Assembly: GCA_964519355.1 (NCBI GenBank)
Contig: CAZFJW010000003.1
Span: 1 to 35,003, forward strand
DNA length: 35,003 nt
DNA from: CAZBEA01 sp964519355
Lineage (GTDB): Bacteria > Patescibacteriota > Microgenomatia > Levybacterales > GWA1-39-11
Direction of reading: 5' to 3'
The notes beneath the pieces were generated by a model, which worked only from the letters and a program-made list of their open reading frames with translations, had not been told where the DNA came from and did not search any database. Below, piece by piece: positions 16,704 to 24,829 of this stretch (positions are counted from its first letter, which is position 1; the number at the start of each line of letters is the position of its first letter). The position numbers were made by a program, and so were the translations under genes.

Positions 16704-18620
16704 CTACCAAAATTTATGGTCAATTGGCTTTTGGAGAATAGTAATCTCAGCATCACCTTTAAAATTCATTTTTTCAATTTTTCTATCTTTAAAAAATAAT
16801 GGGACTCTTGATACATTAAAGAAATACCATGGATAACCCTTTTTCAGATTAAACTCCACAGTTGTTTTTTTAATATTTGAATATAAATCTAACATACCCA
16901 TATCGCTATTAATATCGCGCAATTTCAAAATTATCAATACTTGCTTTCCAAATACAGAGTTCTTTGAAATATATTGATTTACCTTTGCCAGGCCCCCCTG
17001 GACAAGCACTTTGCCCTTCCATGTGCTTGCTGATATATTTTTAAACCTCTTCCCTTCTGACAATGGAATTGTTCCCATTGGAATGTTTAGGAACCTATTT
17101 ACAAAATCAATGCTTTCTTTTTCATCAGGAATATGTGTAAAAAAATCAGACTCTTCATTTCTTTCTAAAATAAAGTACTCATCTTTCTGCATTTTGATTG
17201 TAAAATTGGAAAGCATATACGAAAGAAGTGTATTCGCTCTCAAGACATCTGGCACCCCATCTTGAATTGCTTCAGATGTTGGGTCAAACAGAATCGTTTG
17301 AATATTATTGTCTTTTATATACTGGATTGACTTTTCCTGTGCCTCATCAGACGTTGTTTCATAAATAGTTAGAAAATAGGGAAGTTTTTGATGTAGATAT
17401 GCATAAATCAATGGGTTTGCGGGGTATGAATAAACATTTCCCACAATACTACTCTTTATGCTGTCAAATTCCGAGTAGATTTTATGCGTATTTTTCGCGT
17501 AACATACCGCACCACCATTTAAGACATAATCGCTATTATGGACAATTTTGAAAAATGTAGGCTTTGGAAATGGAAAAAAGAAAAGCATTATAACTACAAT
17601 AACAAAGAAAAATTTTGTATGGATATAGCTACTCGTTTTCAAATCTCTTATAACAATTGCAATTGAATTTACGAACATCAAAAGACTAATAAAAGTTAAT
17701 TGAGAGAAAAATGGCCTCACGGTATTTTTGTACTGCAGGATTAACATAACCAAAGTTAAAATGAAAAGCATTTTCTCTTCCTTTTGAATTTTCTTATCAG
17801 CTGCCTTTAGTAACAATAGAATTGTGGAAATGATGATAGATACTGTTACAAAAATTCCATCAGGATTTTTGAGAGATGGAAAAAATGGAACCTTTGCATA
17901 TTTTGATACACCAGCTAGGAACTTCGTACTTTCAATAAATCCCAAAAGACCATCATGTATATAAAGGTAAATAATAAATGGCATTGCCCCAAGGCAAAAA
18001 GCTAGTCCAAACAAAAGCATTCGATAACTAAATACTTTTATATTTCTACCCAAGTCTTTTTTATCTAAATTTGAATATATTGAAACCAATGAGAGAATAA
18101 CGTATATCAACACACCATATACACCTTGGTCGAAAAAAAGTGAGAGCATAATTCCACAAGATAACCCTGCTAAAAATTCGTTCTTTAATGTTCTTTTTTT
18201 AATAAGAATTAAATAACCCATCAATATCCCAAGAAATACAAAAGATCCATATCTTCCAAATGTTTCAATAGAAACATAATTTAAAAGAAAGTAAATAACA
18301 AAAGCGGATGAGAGAAGAAAATAAAATATATTTCTAAATAAACTTTTTAGATATATACCAATTGAAATACTAATTGTCGACAAGACCAATGCGTATAAAA
18401 AAGCCGCAAGAGTATGTGAGTATAAATAGTACTGAACAAGTCCATACGGATAGAAAAAGTCTCTATACGGAACATGCCCACTCATAGCACCATAGTTCCA
18501 ATACAAAAAATTTATAGAATCATAATTCGCTTCTCCATACACAGCACATGCGGTGATCAAGTAGCAGAAAAAACCGCATACTAGAGTAATGAAGATCGTT
18601 GGGAAAAAATATTTATTCAT
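16704..18620 (-). CDS. Large GT-C type membrane protein with C-terminal soluble domain
   Basis: A 638-residue protein. About ten transmembrane helices fill residues 7-370. The first outside loop has an acidic residue in ANYDSINFLYWNYGAMSG and then PYRDFFYPYGLVQYY, a layout seen in GT-C glycosyltransferases. Residues about 375-638 are soluble and probably outside: first an alpha/beta part with TILFDPTSEAI, then a beta-rich end. The ATG shares one base with the stop of the upstream small membrane protein gene (TAATG), so the two are coupled. It is likely to transfer a sugar from a polyprenyl carrier, but motif support is weaker than for the other GT-C genes here. Confidence 0.7.
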   Translation of the reverse strand: MNKYFFPTIFITLVCGFFCYLITACAVYGEANYDSINFLYWNYGAMSGHVPYRDFFYPYGLVQYYLYSHTLAAFLYALVLSTISISIGIYLKSLFRNIFYFLLSSAFVIYFLLNYVSIETFGRYGSFVFLGILMGYLILIKKRTLKNEFLAGLSCGIMLSLFFDQGVYGVLIYVILSLVSIYSNLDKKDLGRNIKVFSYRMLLFGLAFCLGAMPFIIYLYIHDGLLGFIESTKFLAGVSKYAKVPFFPSLKNPDGIFVTVSIIISTILLLLKAADKKIQKEEKMLFILTLVMLILQYKNTVRPFFSQLTFISLLMFVNSIAIVIRDLKTSSYIHTKFFFVIVVIMLFFFPFPKPTFFKIVHNSDYVLNGGAVCYAKNTHKIYSEFDSIKSSIVGNVYSYPANPLIYAYLHQKLPYFLTIYETTSDEAQEKSIQYIKDNNIQTILFDPTSEAIQDGVPDVLRANTLLSYMLSNFTIKMQKDEYFILERNEESDFFTHIPDEKESIDFVNRFLNIPMGTIPLSEGKRFKNISASTWKGKVLVQGGLAKVNQYISKNSVFGKQVLIILKLRDINSDMGMLDLYSNIKKTTVEFNLKKGYPWYFFNVSRVPLFFKDRKIEKMNFKGDAEITILQKPIDHKFW

Positions 18621-18976
18621 TATTTTTTTATAAATTTACTAAAGATTAATGTTCCTAATAAGAAAATTGCTAACAAAATGAAAAAATAAAAATCGTCAAA
18701 ATGAAGTGGGTATCCAAAATACTGCGCATATCCCACACCACCTTCAATCTTTGTTATATACAGAAAAAATGGCCTTATATAATCAATTAAGAAAAGTAAA
18801 GTTATGAATAATAGAATACAAAAGGATAAAATTACAGAGAATTTTATTCGATGCTTTGAAGTAGACAAGAGAACAAGAGAATACAAAAAATAAAGTCCAA
18901 TAACTAGGGAGAGCATTTTTTCGTTTATAAACGCAAAAATCAGCACACCCACACCTATCCAAAAAAATAATTTCAT
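18620..18976 (-). CDS. Small four-helix membrane protein, function unknown
   Basis: A 118-residue hydrophobic protein with about four transmembrane helices (around 3-17, 20-38, 45-66 and 95-114) and a short outside loop containing KIEGGVGYAQYFGYP. I do not recognise a family. It is the first gene of a two-gene unit with the large GT-C protein, to which it is coupled through a one-base TAATG overlap, so it may be a partner subunit or a flippase-like helper for that enzyme (inference). A perfect TATAAT ends 8 bases before its ATG, so its mRNA should be leaderless or nearly so. Confidence 0.65.
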   Translation of the reverse strand: MKLFFWIGVGVLIFAFINEKMLSLVIGLYFLYSLVLLSTSKHRIKFSVILSFCILLFITLLFLIDYIRPFFLYITKIEGGVGYAQYFGYPLHFDDFYFFILLAIFLLGTLIFSKFIKK

Positions 18977-18984
18977 TTTCTGTA

Positions 18985-18990
18985 ATTATA
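18985..18990 (-). promoter_or_regulatory. -10 box of the small membrane protein/GT-C unit
   Basis: A perfect TATAAT on the minus strand ends 8 bases before the ATG at 18976. No good -35 is seen at the usual distance (TATACT at 17 bases). Confidence 0.5.
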
Positions 18991-19044
18991 ACCTTTCGAT
19001 TCCAAACAGTATATAAAACGATTAAAATCTATACAAACTCAATT

Positions 19045-19053
19045 TGATATAAT
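19045..19053 (+). promoter_or_regulatory. Extended -10 promoter of the fabG-like gene
   Basis: TGATATAAT is a perfect extended -10, with the hexamer at 19048-19053. The ATG at 19070 lies 16 bases further on, so a leader of about 10 nt is expected, without a visible Shine-Dalgarno sequence. The -35 region is not recognisable, which is usual for extended -10 promoters. Confidence 0.55.
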
Positions 19054-19069
19054 TCTGTGGGTACAAAAC

Positions 19070-19801
19070 ATGACGCAAATAGCACTCATCACAGGTTCCA
19101 GTCGCGGAATAGGAAAAGCAATTGCAATAAAGCTTGCGTCTCAAGGACATACAGTAGTACTTCACGGCATAAAAAATTCTGAAAATTTGCAAATTACAGA
19201 ACGAGAACTAAAATTAATTTCAAAGAATGTACATTCCACATTCTTTGATGTAACAGATCCTTTGGAAGTGGATACAAAAATCACAGAAATAATAAAATAT
19301 GTGGGAGAAATCTCAATACTAGTCAACAATGCTGGAATTACGAAAGACAAAACTCTCATAAAAATGTCAGATCAACAATGGGATCAAGTAATAAAAACAA
19401 ATCTCTACGGACCATTTTTTATTACAAAAAAAATTCTTCCCCTCATGCAAAAGAACACGTATGGAAGAATTATTAATATTGCATCAGCAATTGCTTTAAA
19501 AGGAAACTTCGGACAAACAAATTATGCCGCCTCAAAAGCAGGCCTTATCGGCATGACAAAATCCCTTGCTCAAGAAGTAGCAAAATATGATATTACTGTA
19601 AATGCGGTTTGCCCGGGACTTGTTGATACTGATATGACAAGAATAATTCCAGATCAGCATCTTGCCAAATTATTAGAAAAAGTCTCGCTCAGACGTAAGG
19701 GGTCTGGAGAAGAAATTGCAGAGCTTGTGTCATTTCTTGCCAGTAGTAATTCTTCTTATATTACAGGAGCTGCAATCGATATCAATGGTGGATGGTTATA
19801 A
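19070..19801 (+). CDS. fabG: 3-oxoacyl-ACP reductase-like short-chain dehydrogenase (FabG family)
   Basis: A 243-residue classical SDR. The cofactor motif GSSRGIG is at residues 9-15, NNAGI at 86-90, the catalytic Asn at 111, Ser139, Tyr152 and Lys156 (NYAASKAG). The typical FabG ending SSYITGAAIDINGGW is present. FabG reduces 3-oxoacyl-ACP with NADPH in fatty-acid synthesis. No other fatty-acid gene is in the window, and many Patescibacteria lack that pathway, so it may act on another keto substrate, possibly a sugar or lipid of the envelope. It is a single-gene unit between glycan genes and ends 7 bp before a convergent gene. The family is secure, the physiological substrate is not. Confidence 0.88.
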   Translation: MTQIALITGSSRGIGKAIAIKLASQGHTVVLHGIKNSENLQITERELKLISKNVHSTFFDVTDPLEVDTKITEIIKYVGEISILVNNAGITKDKTLIKMSDQQWDQVIKTNLYGPFFITKKILPLMQKNTYGRIINIASAIALKGNFGQTNYAASKAGLIGMTKSLAQEVAKYDITVNAVCPGLVDTDMTRIIPDQHLAKLLEKVSLRRKGSGEEIAELVSFLASSNSSYITGAAIDINGGWL

Positions 19802-19808
19802 AAATACA

Positions 19809-20693
19809 CTACCTTAATTCCCCTAATAACTCACGAGAAGTCTTAATTGACCCCTTATTATTTTTAACCAAGATATTTAGTATTTCAGATGAAAATGCAA
19901 TTCGTTCTTCAAGACTATATCTAAAAGGAATAATTGGATGATTTGGGGTGGAGGGATGTTCTAAAAAATCAATTGCATGAAAAAGATATAAAAGATAGCC
20001 TTTTTTTGATTTCAGATACAAGATTATTATTTTTTTATAGACCGGTCCCAGAAAATAAATAAATGTTGAATGGATAGGAATTGTAATAATTGGGAAAACA
20101 CTTATTGGCAACTCCCAAAGCTTACCCTTCGACCTACTCTGACTTAGCACATATGGCCTGTGTTTACTCATTAAATCCTTCCCCTTCTTGAAAATCTTTT
20201 CCATTCCCTTTTTATTCTTTACTTGAATATATAATTTCATCAGCGTCTGAGAGAGACCGGGCAAGACGCTTGAATCATATTTGTATCCCAACTCCTGAAG
20301 AATTTTTATAGAATCAACATCTATCTGATATCCTGGACCCCTAAATCCAATTGGCTTTTGTCCGCACACTTTAGTCAAAACCATGTGTGTTTTTTGAATT
20401 TCCTGCTTTTTCCCTTCATGTGAAAGCTGCCCAAAATTATCTGAGTGAGACCAGGAATGGTTTCCGATTTCATGACCAAGTGTAATTGCCTTTTTGCAAA
20501 AATCCCGACACGCCTTCATCTCGAGATCTGCACCAATTATCATGAACGTTGCTTTGGAATTTGTTTTTTTTAAAATATTAAGAAAAATCGGAAGCGCCTT
20601 GGTGTATATATCTTCTTTTTTGAATGGTGTTTTTATACTATGTGCATTTTCATACACCCACATATTATCAACGTCGACATGGATTTGAATCAT
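19809..20693 (-). CDS. Polysaccharide deacetylase (NodB homology, CE4 family)
   Basis: A 294-residue protein with the NodB motifs in order: HVDVDN (residues 5-10; metal-binding and catalytic Asp pair), GHEIGNHSWSH (73-83; His79 and His83 as metal ligands), GFRGPGY (116-122) and YDSS (139-142). CE4 enzymes remove N- or O-acetyl groups from amino-sugar polymers or from lipid-linked sugars. There is no signal peptide or transmembrane helix, so it would act in the cytoplasm, for example on a nucleotide-linked or lipid-linked sugar. The sequence before motif 1 is very short. Its ATG overlaps the stop of the acyltransferase gene (ATGA), so the two are made together. Confidence 0.88.
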   Translation of the reverse strand: MIQIHVDVDNMWVYENAHSIKTPFKKEDIYTKALPIFLNILKKTNSKATFMIIGADLEMKACRDFCKKAITLGHEIGNHSWSHSDNFGQLSHEGKKQEIQKTHMVLTKVCGQKPIGFRGPGYQIDVDSIKILQELGYKYDSSVLPGLSQTLMKLYIQVKNKKGMEKIFKKGKDLMSKHRPYVLSQSRSKGKLWELPISVFPIITIPIHSTFIYFLGPVYKKIIILYLKSKKGYLLYLFHAIDFLEHPSTPNHPIIPFRYSLEERIAFSSEILNILVKNNKGSIKTSRELLGELR

Positions 20694-21385
20694 AATTCAG
20701 GTACAATTACTTTCTCTCTCTTTCCTATTACTCTGGCTGAAGGACCTACTACAATAGTGTATGCATCAACTTTTTTACTGATAATACTATTTGCACCAAC
20801 TACAGCTCCTTCTCCAAGGTATGCGCCAGGCAAAAGAACACTTCCCGTGCCAACAAAGCTGTCTTTTTTAAGAATAACTCTTTTTGAATGAAATGCTTTA
20901 TGCTCCTCGGGAATCATTGGTCCACTCATTCTTTTTCCCTCAAGAGGAGTTTCACTATTTGAATAAATCCTAACATGCGATGAAATTCCAACATAATCTT
21001 CTATGATTATTGGCTCCCTCGCAGCAATTATAGAATATGGAGCTACATGAACCCTTTTCCCGATACTAATCTCTCCTAACATCGCATCTATCCGACACCC
21101 TCCATCAATCCATACATAATCACCAAGTGAAATATTTCTTGTCCCATTTAAAAAAACTCCCGCCTCAATTAATACATTCTTCCCCATTTTTTTTAAAATT
21201 AATTTGTAATACCAATACCGGAGTTTATAACCTACTCCGCCGGGGATATACCTGATTATCATTTCTCCCAATCCTAATATGGATTTTAAAAAAAGCACAA
21301 AGTACACAAAAATAGAAATCGGCTGGCCATGTACGAATTTTGAAAACGCTTCGTACTCCAATTGATAGTGCCTATTTTTTTTCAT
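20690..21385 (-). CDS. Left-handed beta-helix acyltransferase (hexapeptide repeat family)
   Basis: A 231-residue protein. Residues about 68-220 show hexapeptide-repeat periodicity (GDYVWID, GEISIGKRVHVAPYSII, EDYVGISSHVRI, DSFVGTGSVLLPGAYLGEGAVVGANSI as consecutive coils). The insert carrying IYSNSETPLEG and the ending VVGPSARVIGKR are typical of WbbJ/Maa-like O-acetyltransferases. The first 60 residues contain an amphipathic or hydrophobic stretch (22-46), so membrane association is possible. It probably acetylates a sugar from acetyl-CoA. It is the first gene of a two-gene unit with a deacetylase, an interesting pairing of acyl addition and removal. A TATAAT box ends 8 bases before the ATG. 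Confidence 0.85.
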   Translation of the reverse strand: MKKNRHYQLEYEAFSKFVHGQPISIFVYFVLFLKSILGLGEMIIRYIPGGVGYKLRYWYYKLILKKMGKNVLIEAGVFLNGTRNISLGDYVWIDGGCRIDAMLGEISIGKRVHVAPYSIIAAREPIIIEDYVGISSHVRIYSNSETPLEGKRMSGPMIPEEHKAFHSKRVILKKDSFVGTGSVLLPGAYLGEGAVVGANSIISKKVDAYTIVVGPSARVIGKREKVIVPEL

Positions 21386-21393
21386 TACTCGAT

Positions 21394-21421
21394 ATTATAT
21401 CAATTCAAAGAATGAAGTAAA
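21394..21421 (-). promoter_or_regulatory. Promoter of the acyltransferase/deacetylase unit
   Basis: On the minus strand TTTACT (21416-21421) is followed after 16 bases by the extended -10 TGATATAAT (hexamer 21394-21399), which ends 8 bases before the ATG. The -35 lies inside the left arm of the inverted repeat at 21411-21438. Confidence 0.6.
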
Positions 21422-21438
21422 TTTAGGTTTACTTCATT
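21411..21438. repeat. Perfect 11-bp inverted repeat in a divergent promoter region
   Basis: AATGAAGTAAA and its exact reverse complement TTTACTTCATT are separated by six bases (TTTAGG). It lies between the divergent acyltransferase and methyltransferase genes, overlaps the -35 of the minus-strand promoter and lies 25 bp upstream of the plus-strand -35. It has no T-run on either side and both genes run away from it, so a terminator is unlikely. An operator for a dimeric regulator is the best guess. Confidence 0.6.
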
Positions 21439-21463
21439 AACAATTCTAATTCATCCTCATTCC

Positions 21464-21492
21464 TTGATTTACAGAATTTTATTGTTTATAGT
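21464..21492 (+). promoter_or_regulatory. Promoter of the sugar-nucleotide operon
   Basis: TTGATT (21464-21469), a 17-base spacer and TATAGT (21487-21492) make a good sigma-70-type promoter. The ATG at 21508 is 15 bases downstream, so the leader would be about 8-9 nt. An AGATAGG stretch just before the ATG could pair weakly with 16S rRNA. Confidence 0.6.
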
Positions 21493-21507
21493 ATTGAGAT
21501 AGGTTTT

Positions 21508-22182
21508 ATGAATAATAGCAACAAATCAAAACAAATTTCATATTCTGATCAGGAAAAGTATTATCTTGACTACTTGATAAAGCACGAGAAAGTAAAAAAA
21601 TCAAAAATATCGCCTCTTGGTATCCATCACAACCATCTAGATGAATACATCAGAAAAAATGTTGCACAACTTCCCCCTAGGTCAAAAATTCTTGATGCTG
21701 GATGTGGAATTAATGCGTGGCCAACCAAACTTATGCGAAAAAAATATACAATTGAAGGAATCGACGGGGAAAAAGATGCTGTTGATTTTTGTGTAAAACA
21801 TTACTCTGGTAAATACATCCATGGCGATTTATACAAAATGCCATATAAAGATAGCTCTTTTGATGCTGTTACGATGAGAGAAGTAATTGAACATTTTATT
21901 AAACCAGAAGTTTCAGTAAAGGAAGTTTTTAGAATTCTCAAACCAGGAGGTTTGATCATTCTGACAACTCCTAACTACAACAGTTTTCTTTGCAAATTCA
22001 TCGAGCATACATATAGTCGTTTCTTTGGAGGCAATTGCAAGCCGTATCGAGACGATGTACATCCTAGTAAATTCAAATTATTAATGTTAGAGAAACTCAT
22101 AGGTAAGTACTTCAAAATTCTTGATCATCAAACCATCGACCTGGGTATATCTCAAGGCATGACTGCAAGAAAAGCTTCATAG
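21508..22182 (+). CDS. Class I SAM-dependent methyltransferase
   Basis: A 224-residue cytoplasmic methyltransferase. Motif I is ILDAGCGINAW (61-71), the acidic residue follows in IEGIDGEKD, and MREVIEHF (123-130) then RILKPGGLIILTTPN (142-156) are the usual Methyltransf_11 landmarks. The glycine motif is slightly unusual in having INAW after CG. The C-terminal region with YRDDVHPSKF is shared by enzymes that methylate sugars or lipids in glycan loci. It is first in a plus-strand series that continues with a cupin epimerase, and 64 bp separate the two, with a second promoter between them. The substrate is unknown. Confidence 0.82.
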   Translation: MNNSNKSKQISYSDQEKYYLDYLIKHEKVKKSKISPLGIHHNHLDEYIRKNVAQLPPRSKILDAGCGINAWPTKLMRKKYTIEGIDGEKDAVDFCVKHYSGKYIHGDLYKMPYKDSSFDAVTMREVIEHFIKPEVSVKEVFRILKPGGLIILTTPNYNSFLCKFIEHTYSRFFGGNCKPYRDDVHPSKFKLLMLEKLIGKYFKILDHQTIDLGISQGMTARKAS

Positions 22183-22207
22183 AAATTACTAATATTGTTT
22201 AATTCAA

Positions 22208-22236
22208 TTGATTTATATCATTCGATCATTTATATT
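22208..22236 (+). promoter_or_regulatory. Promoter of the cupin gene
   Basis: TTGATT (22208-22213), 17 bases, then TATATT (22231-22236), the same -35 and spacing as the promoter at 21464. Candidate ATGs lie at 22241 and 22247, so transcription would begin at or within a few bases of the start codon. Confidence 0.55.
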
Positions 22237-22246
22237 ATCAATGATC

Positions 22247-22684
22247 ATGGCCCAATCACTCTTATATCAAATTAGGCAACATTCGGACACTAGAGGATCA
22301 TTACTCTACAACAACGACTTTAATTTTAAAGATGTAAAACGTTTCTACCATATTAAACTACCAGAAAAAGGAATTATTCGTGCATTTCATGGCCACATGA
22401 TTGAAAAAAAATATGCATACATTCTAAAGGGTGAAATAAAAATAGTCATAGTTCCATTAACTGACATAGATCGCCCAGCAAAAGATATAGAGATACAGAC
22501 ATACTCTCTAAATGCTTCAAACCCGCAAATACTTACAATTCCTCCTAAAAATGCGAATGGCATTATGTCTTTAAGTAAAAATTCGGAAATCATTTTCTAT
22601 TCAACTTTAAGTCTTGAGGACTCACAAAAAGACGACTATCGATTCCCTGAGGATTACTGGGGAGATGCTATTTGGAAAAAATAA
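22247..22684 (+). CDS. RmlC-like cupin, dTDP-sugar 3,5-epimerase family
   Basis: A 145-residue single-cupin protein. DTRGSLLY near the start, GIIRAFHGHMIEKKYAYILKG as the core with the His cluster, and DDYRFPEDYW near the end follow the layout of dTDP-4-dehydrorhamnose 3,5-epimerases and related cupins (QdtA/FdtA types also exist). RmlC epimerises C3 and C5 of a 4-keto-6-deoxy sugar nucleotide. The protein is shorter than RmlC (about 180 residues) and the first His region reads FHGH instead of LHYQ, so the exact reaction is open. ATG 22247 is preferred because 22241 lies only 4 bases after the -10 box. A TTG at 22208 would lie in the -35. The next gene starts 1 nt after its stop. Confidence 0.75.
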   Translation: MAQSLLYQIRQHSDTRGSLLYNNDFNFKDVKRFYHIKLPEKGIIRAFHGHMIEKKYAYILKGEIKIVIVPLTDIDRPAKDIEIQTYSLNASNPQILTIPPKNANGIMSLSKNSEIIFYSTLSLEDSQKDDYRFPEDYWGDAIWKK

Positions 22685-22685
22685 T

Positions 22686-23960
22686 ATGGAATATAAAAAT
22701 ATTGGCGAATACAAATATTTTGATAAGTGCAGATTTTGCTTTTCTAATAATGGAGAAATAGTAATTGATCTTGGATATGTTCCACTTGCAGGAGGGTTTC
22801 TAAATAGTGATTCGAGTGAGGTGGATTTTAAAAGCGAAAAACAATATCCTCTTCAGTTATTTTTTTGTAAAGATTGCAAAATGCTTCAAGTTAATACTTC
22901 AGTAAATCCAGACACTCTTTTTAAAAACTATTTTTACTTCACGTCATCGATGAAAACACTGATTGAATACTTCGGAAAATTCTCAGATGAATTACTGGAA
23001 AATACAAAGTATTCAAAAAAAACTCATATCGTAGAAATAGGATGCAACGACGGAGCACTTCTTGATGCCATCATAAAAAAGGGCGTCACAGTAACTGGTG
23101 TTGATCCAGCAACAAACGTTGTAAAACCATTAATAAAAAGGGGTATCCCGATAATAAATGACTATTTTGGAGAAAAAGTTGCATTAGACATCATTAATCA
23201 AAAAGGACAAGCAGATTACATCGTCTCATTCCATAGCATGGCACATATTGAGAACATGCATGATGTGGTAAAAGGGATTAAAAAATTACTCAAGCCAGCC
23301 GGTGTACTTGCATTCGAAGTTCATTACCTGGGAAATCTCATTTTAGAAAAACAATACGACATGATCTACCATGAGCATCAATACTATTATTCCCTACACT
23401 CCCTGCAAAACTTTTTTGCACAGTACAACATGGAAGTTTTTGATGTTCAAAAAACCCCAATGAGGGGTGGATCTATGATTTATTATGTGCAGCACAGTAA
23501 AAATAAATCAAGAAAACCAACTCAAAACGTGAAAGATCTAATTTTATACGAGAAAAAAAACAAATTAGCTAACATCGAAACATTTCAAAAATATAATGAA
23601 TTTATAAAATCTACAAGAAAAAAACTTATTAAAATTCTTGACGAGCTGCTCACTCAGAATAAAAAAATCATTGGGTACGGAGCTTCTGGCCGAGGAACAA
23701 TTATTATGAATTATTGCGGACTTGATAAAAAGTATTTTACCCAAGTAATTGATGACGCTCCTCAAAAATGGGGCGCATTCACACCTGGGACTCACCAAAA
23801 AATAATTGACAACACAGCACTTGTCAATTCAAAAAAGCCAGATTACTGCCTACTTTTTGCTTGGCCATTTGCAGGTGAGGTTATAAAAAGAAATGAATTG
23901 TTCATAAAAAAAGGTGGAAAATTTATAACTCCCCTTCCACATGTTAAAATTATCCCATGA
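22686..23960 (+). CDS. Sugar C-methyltransferase (TylCIII/NovU/TcaB9-like)
   Basis: A 424-residue three-part enzyme. The N-terminal zinc finger has C15-x2-C18 and C61-x2-C64 (CRFC and CKDC). The SAM domain has VEIGCNDGALL (116-126) and the catalytic-region motif YHEHQYYYSL. The C-terminal domain contains IIGYGASGRGT, a Rossmann-like segment. This order (Methyltransf_13, SAM domain, Methyltransf_14) is that of the enzymes that methylate C3 or C5 of 4-keto-6-deoxy sugar nucleotides to give branched sugars. ATG 22686 was chosen because it starts 1 nt after the cupin stop and right before the zinc finger. The RmlD-like gene overlaps its stop. The assignment is strong, the sugar unknown. Confidence 0.88.
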   Translation: MEYKNIGEYKYFDKCRFCFSNNGEIVIDLGYVPLAGGFLNSDSSEVDFKSEKQYPLQLFFCKDCKMLQVNTSVNPDTLFKNYFYFTSSMKTLIEYFGKFSDELLENTKYSKKTHIVEIGCNDGALLDAIIKKGVTVTGVDPATNVVKPLIKRGIPIINDYFGEKVALDIINQKGQADYIVSFHSMAHIENMHDVVKGIKKLLKPAGVLAFEVHYLGNLILEKQYDMIYHEHQYYYSLHSLQNFFAQYNMEVFDVQKTPMRGGSMIYYVQHSKNKSRKPTQNVKDLILYEKKNKLANIETFQKYNEFIKSTRKKLIKILDELLTQNKKIIGYGASGRGTIIMNYCGLDKKYFTQVIDDAPQKWGAFTPGTHQKIIDNTALVNSKKPDYCLLFAWPFAGEVIKRNELFIKKGGKFITPLPHVKIIP

Positions 23961-24829
23961 TGGGTAAAAAGGTTCTCATTCTTGGCTCAGACGGCATGGT
24001 GGGCAGATGCCTCTACTCATATTTATCAAAAAATACTGAACTCACTGTATATGGTACTTCCAGGAAAGAAAATATTAGTGAGAACATGTTTATTCTCCAT
24101 ACAGATCATCTCGAAAAAGATCTGCTAAAAATTCAACAAGTAGATTACATAATAAATTGTATTGGCAAATTAAAAAACTCGAATGCTGATGAATTAAGAA
24201 GTGTAAACGGAAAATTTCCCCACACCTTACTAGGTCTTGTAAATAAAACAAAAACAATTATTATCCATATCTCTACAGATGCAGTATTTGATGACCAATC
24301 AAAAATTGTGACTGAATCATCAATTCCCAACCCGAATGATATATATGGAAAGTCGAAGCTTCAAGGAGAAATTTATTCAAGTCCTCACATTACTATCCGA
24401 ACATCTTTTTTAGGTATAGCTGAAAAAGGACTGATTCATTGGGCTCAAACGACCGGTGAGCACAACCTTTCAGGATTTACAAATCAATCATGGTCAGGCT
24501 GTACAACTCTTCAGTTTGCAAAACTTTGTGAAGATCTTATATTAAATTCAAATTTTAAGAAGATTTTAAAAAATACGCAAATTCTGCATTTTGCTCCAAT
24601 TGGACCAATTTCAAAATACGAAATTATACAAAACATTGTAGAGGTCTTTGGAATAAATAAAAAAGTTGTACCTCAGAAAAGCAATGAAATAACAAGGATC
24701 CTCCGTTCTGAAATTATTGATCTCAGAGGTAATTTACGCTATACTGACTCAATTCAGAATGCCCTCACTGAACTAGTGTTGTTTGAGAAAAATGAAAAAG
24801 AAAAAACTAGCATTTATCCTCGGAATTAG
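23957..24829 (+). CDS. RmlD-like sugar-nucleotide 4-keto reductase (SDR)
   Basis: A 290-residue extended SDR related to dTDP-4-dehydrorhamnose reductase. The cofactor motif GSDGMVG is at 10-16, the catalytic Thr region STDAVF at 106-111, and Tyr130/Lys134 in IYGKSKLQGE form the catalytic pair. RmlD-type enzymes reduce the 4-keto group as the last step of a deoxysugar pathway, which fits its place behind the cupin and the C-methyltransferase. ATG at 23957 overlaps the previous TGA stop (ATGA). A second ATG three bases on is also possible. The 3' end overlaps the next gene by 38 bp. Confidence 0.83.
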   Translation: MMGKKVLILGSDGMVGRCLYSYLSKNTELTVYGTSRKENISENMFILHTDHLEKDLLKIQQVDYIINCIGKLKNSNADELRSVNGKFPHTLLGLVNKTKTIIIHISTDAVFDDQSKIVTESSIPNPNDIYGKSKLQGEIYSSPHITIRTSFLGIAEKGLIHWAQTTGEHNLSGFTNQSWSGCTTLQFAKLCEDLILNSNFKKILKNTQILHFAPIGPISKYEIIQNIVEVFGINKKVVPQKSNEITRILRSEIIDLRGNLRYTDSIQNALTELVLFEKNEKEKTSIYPRN

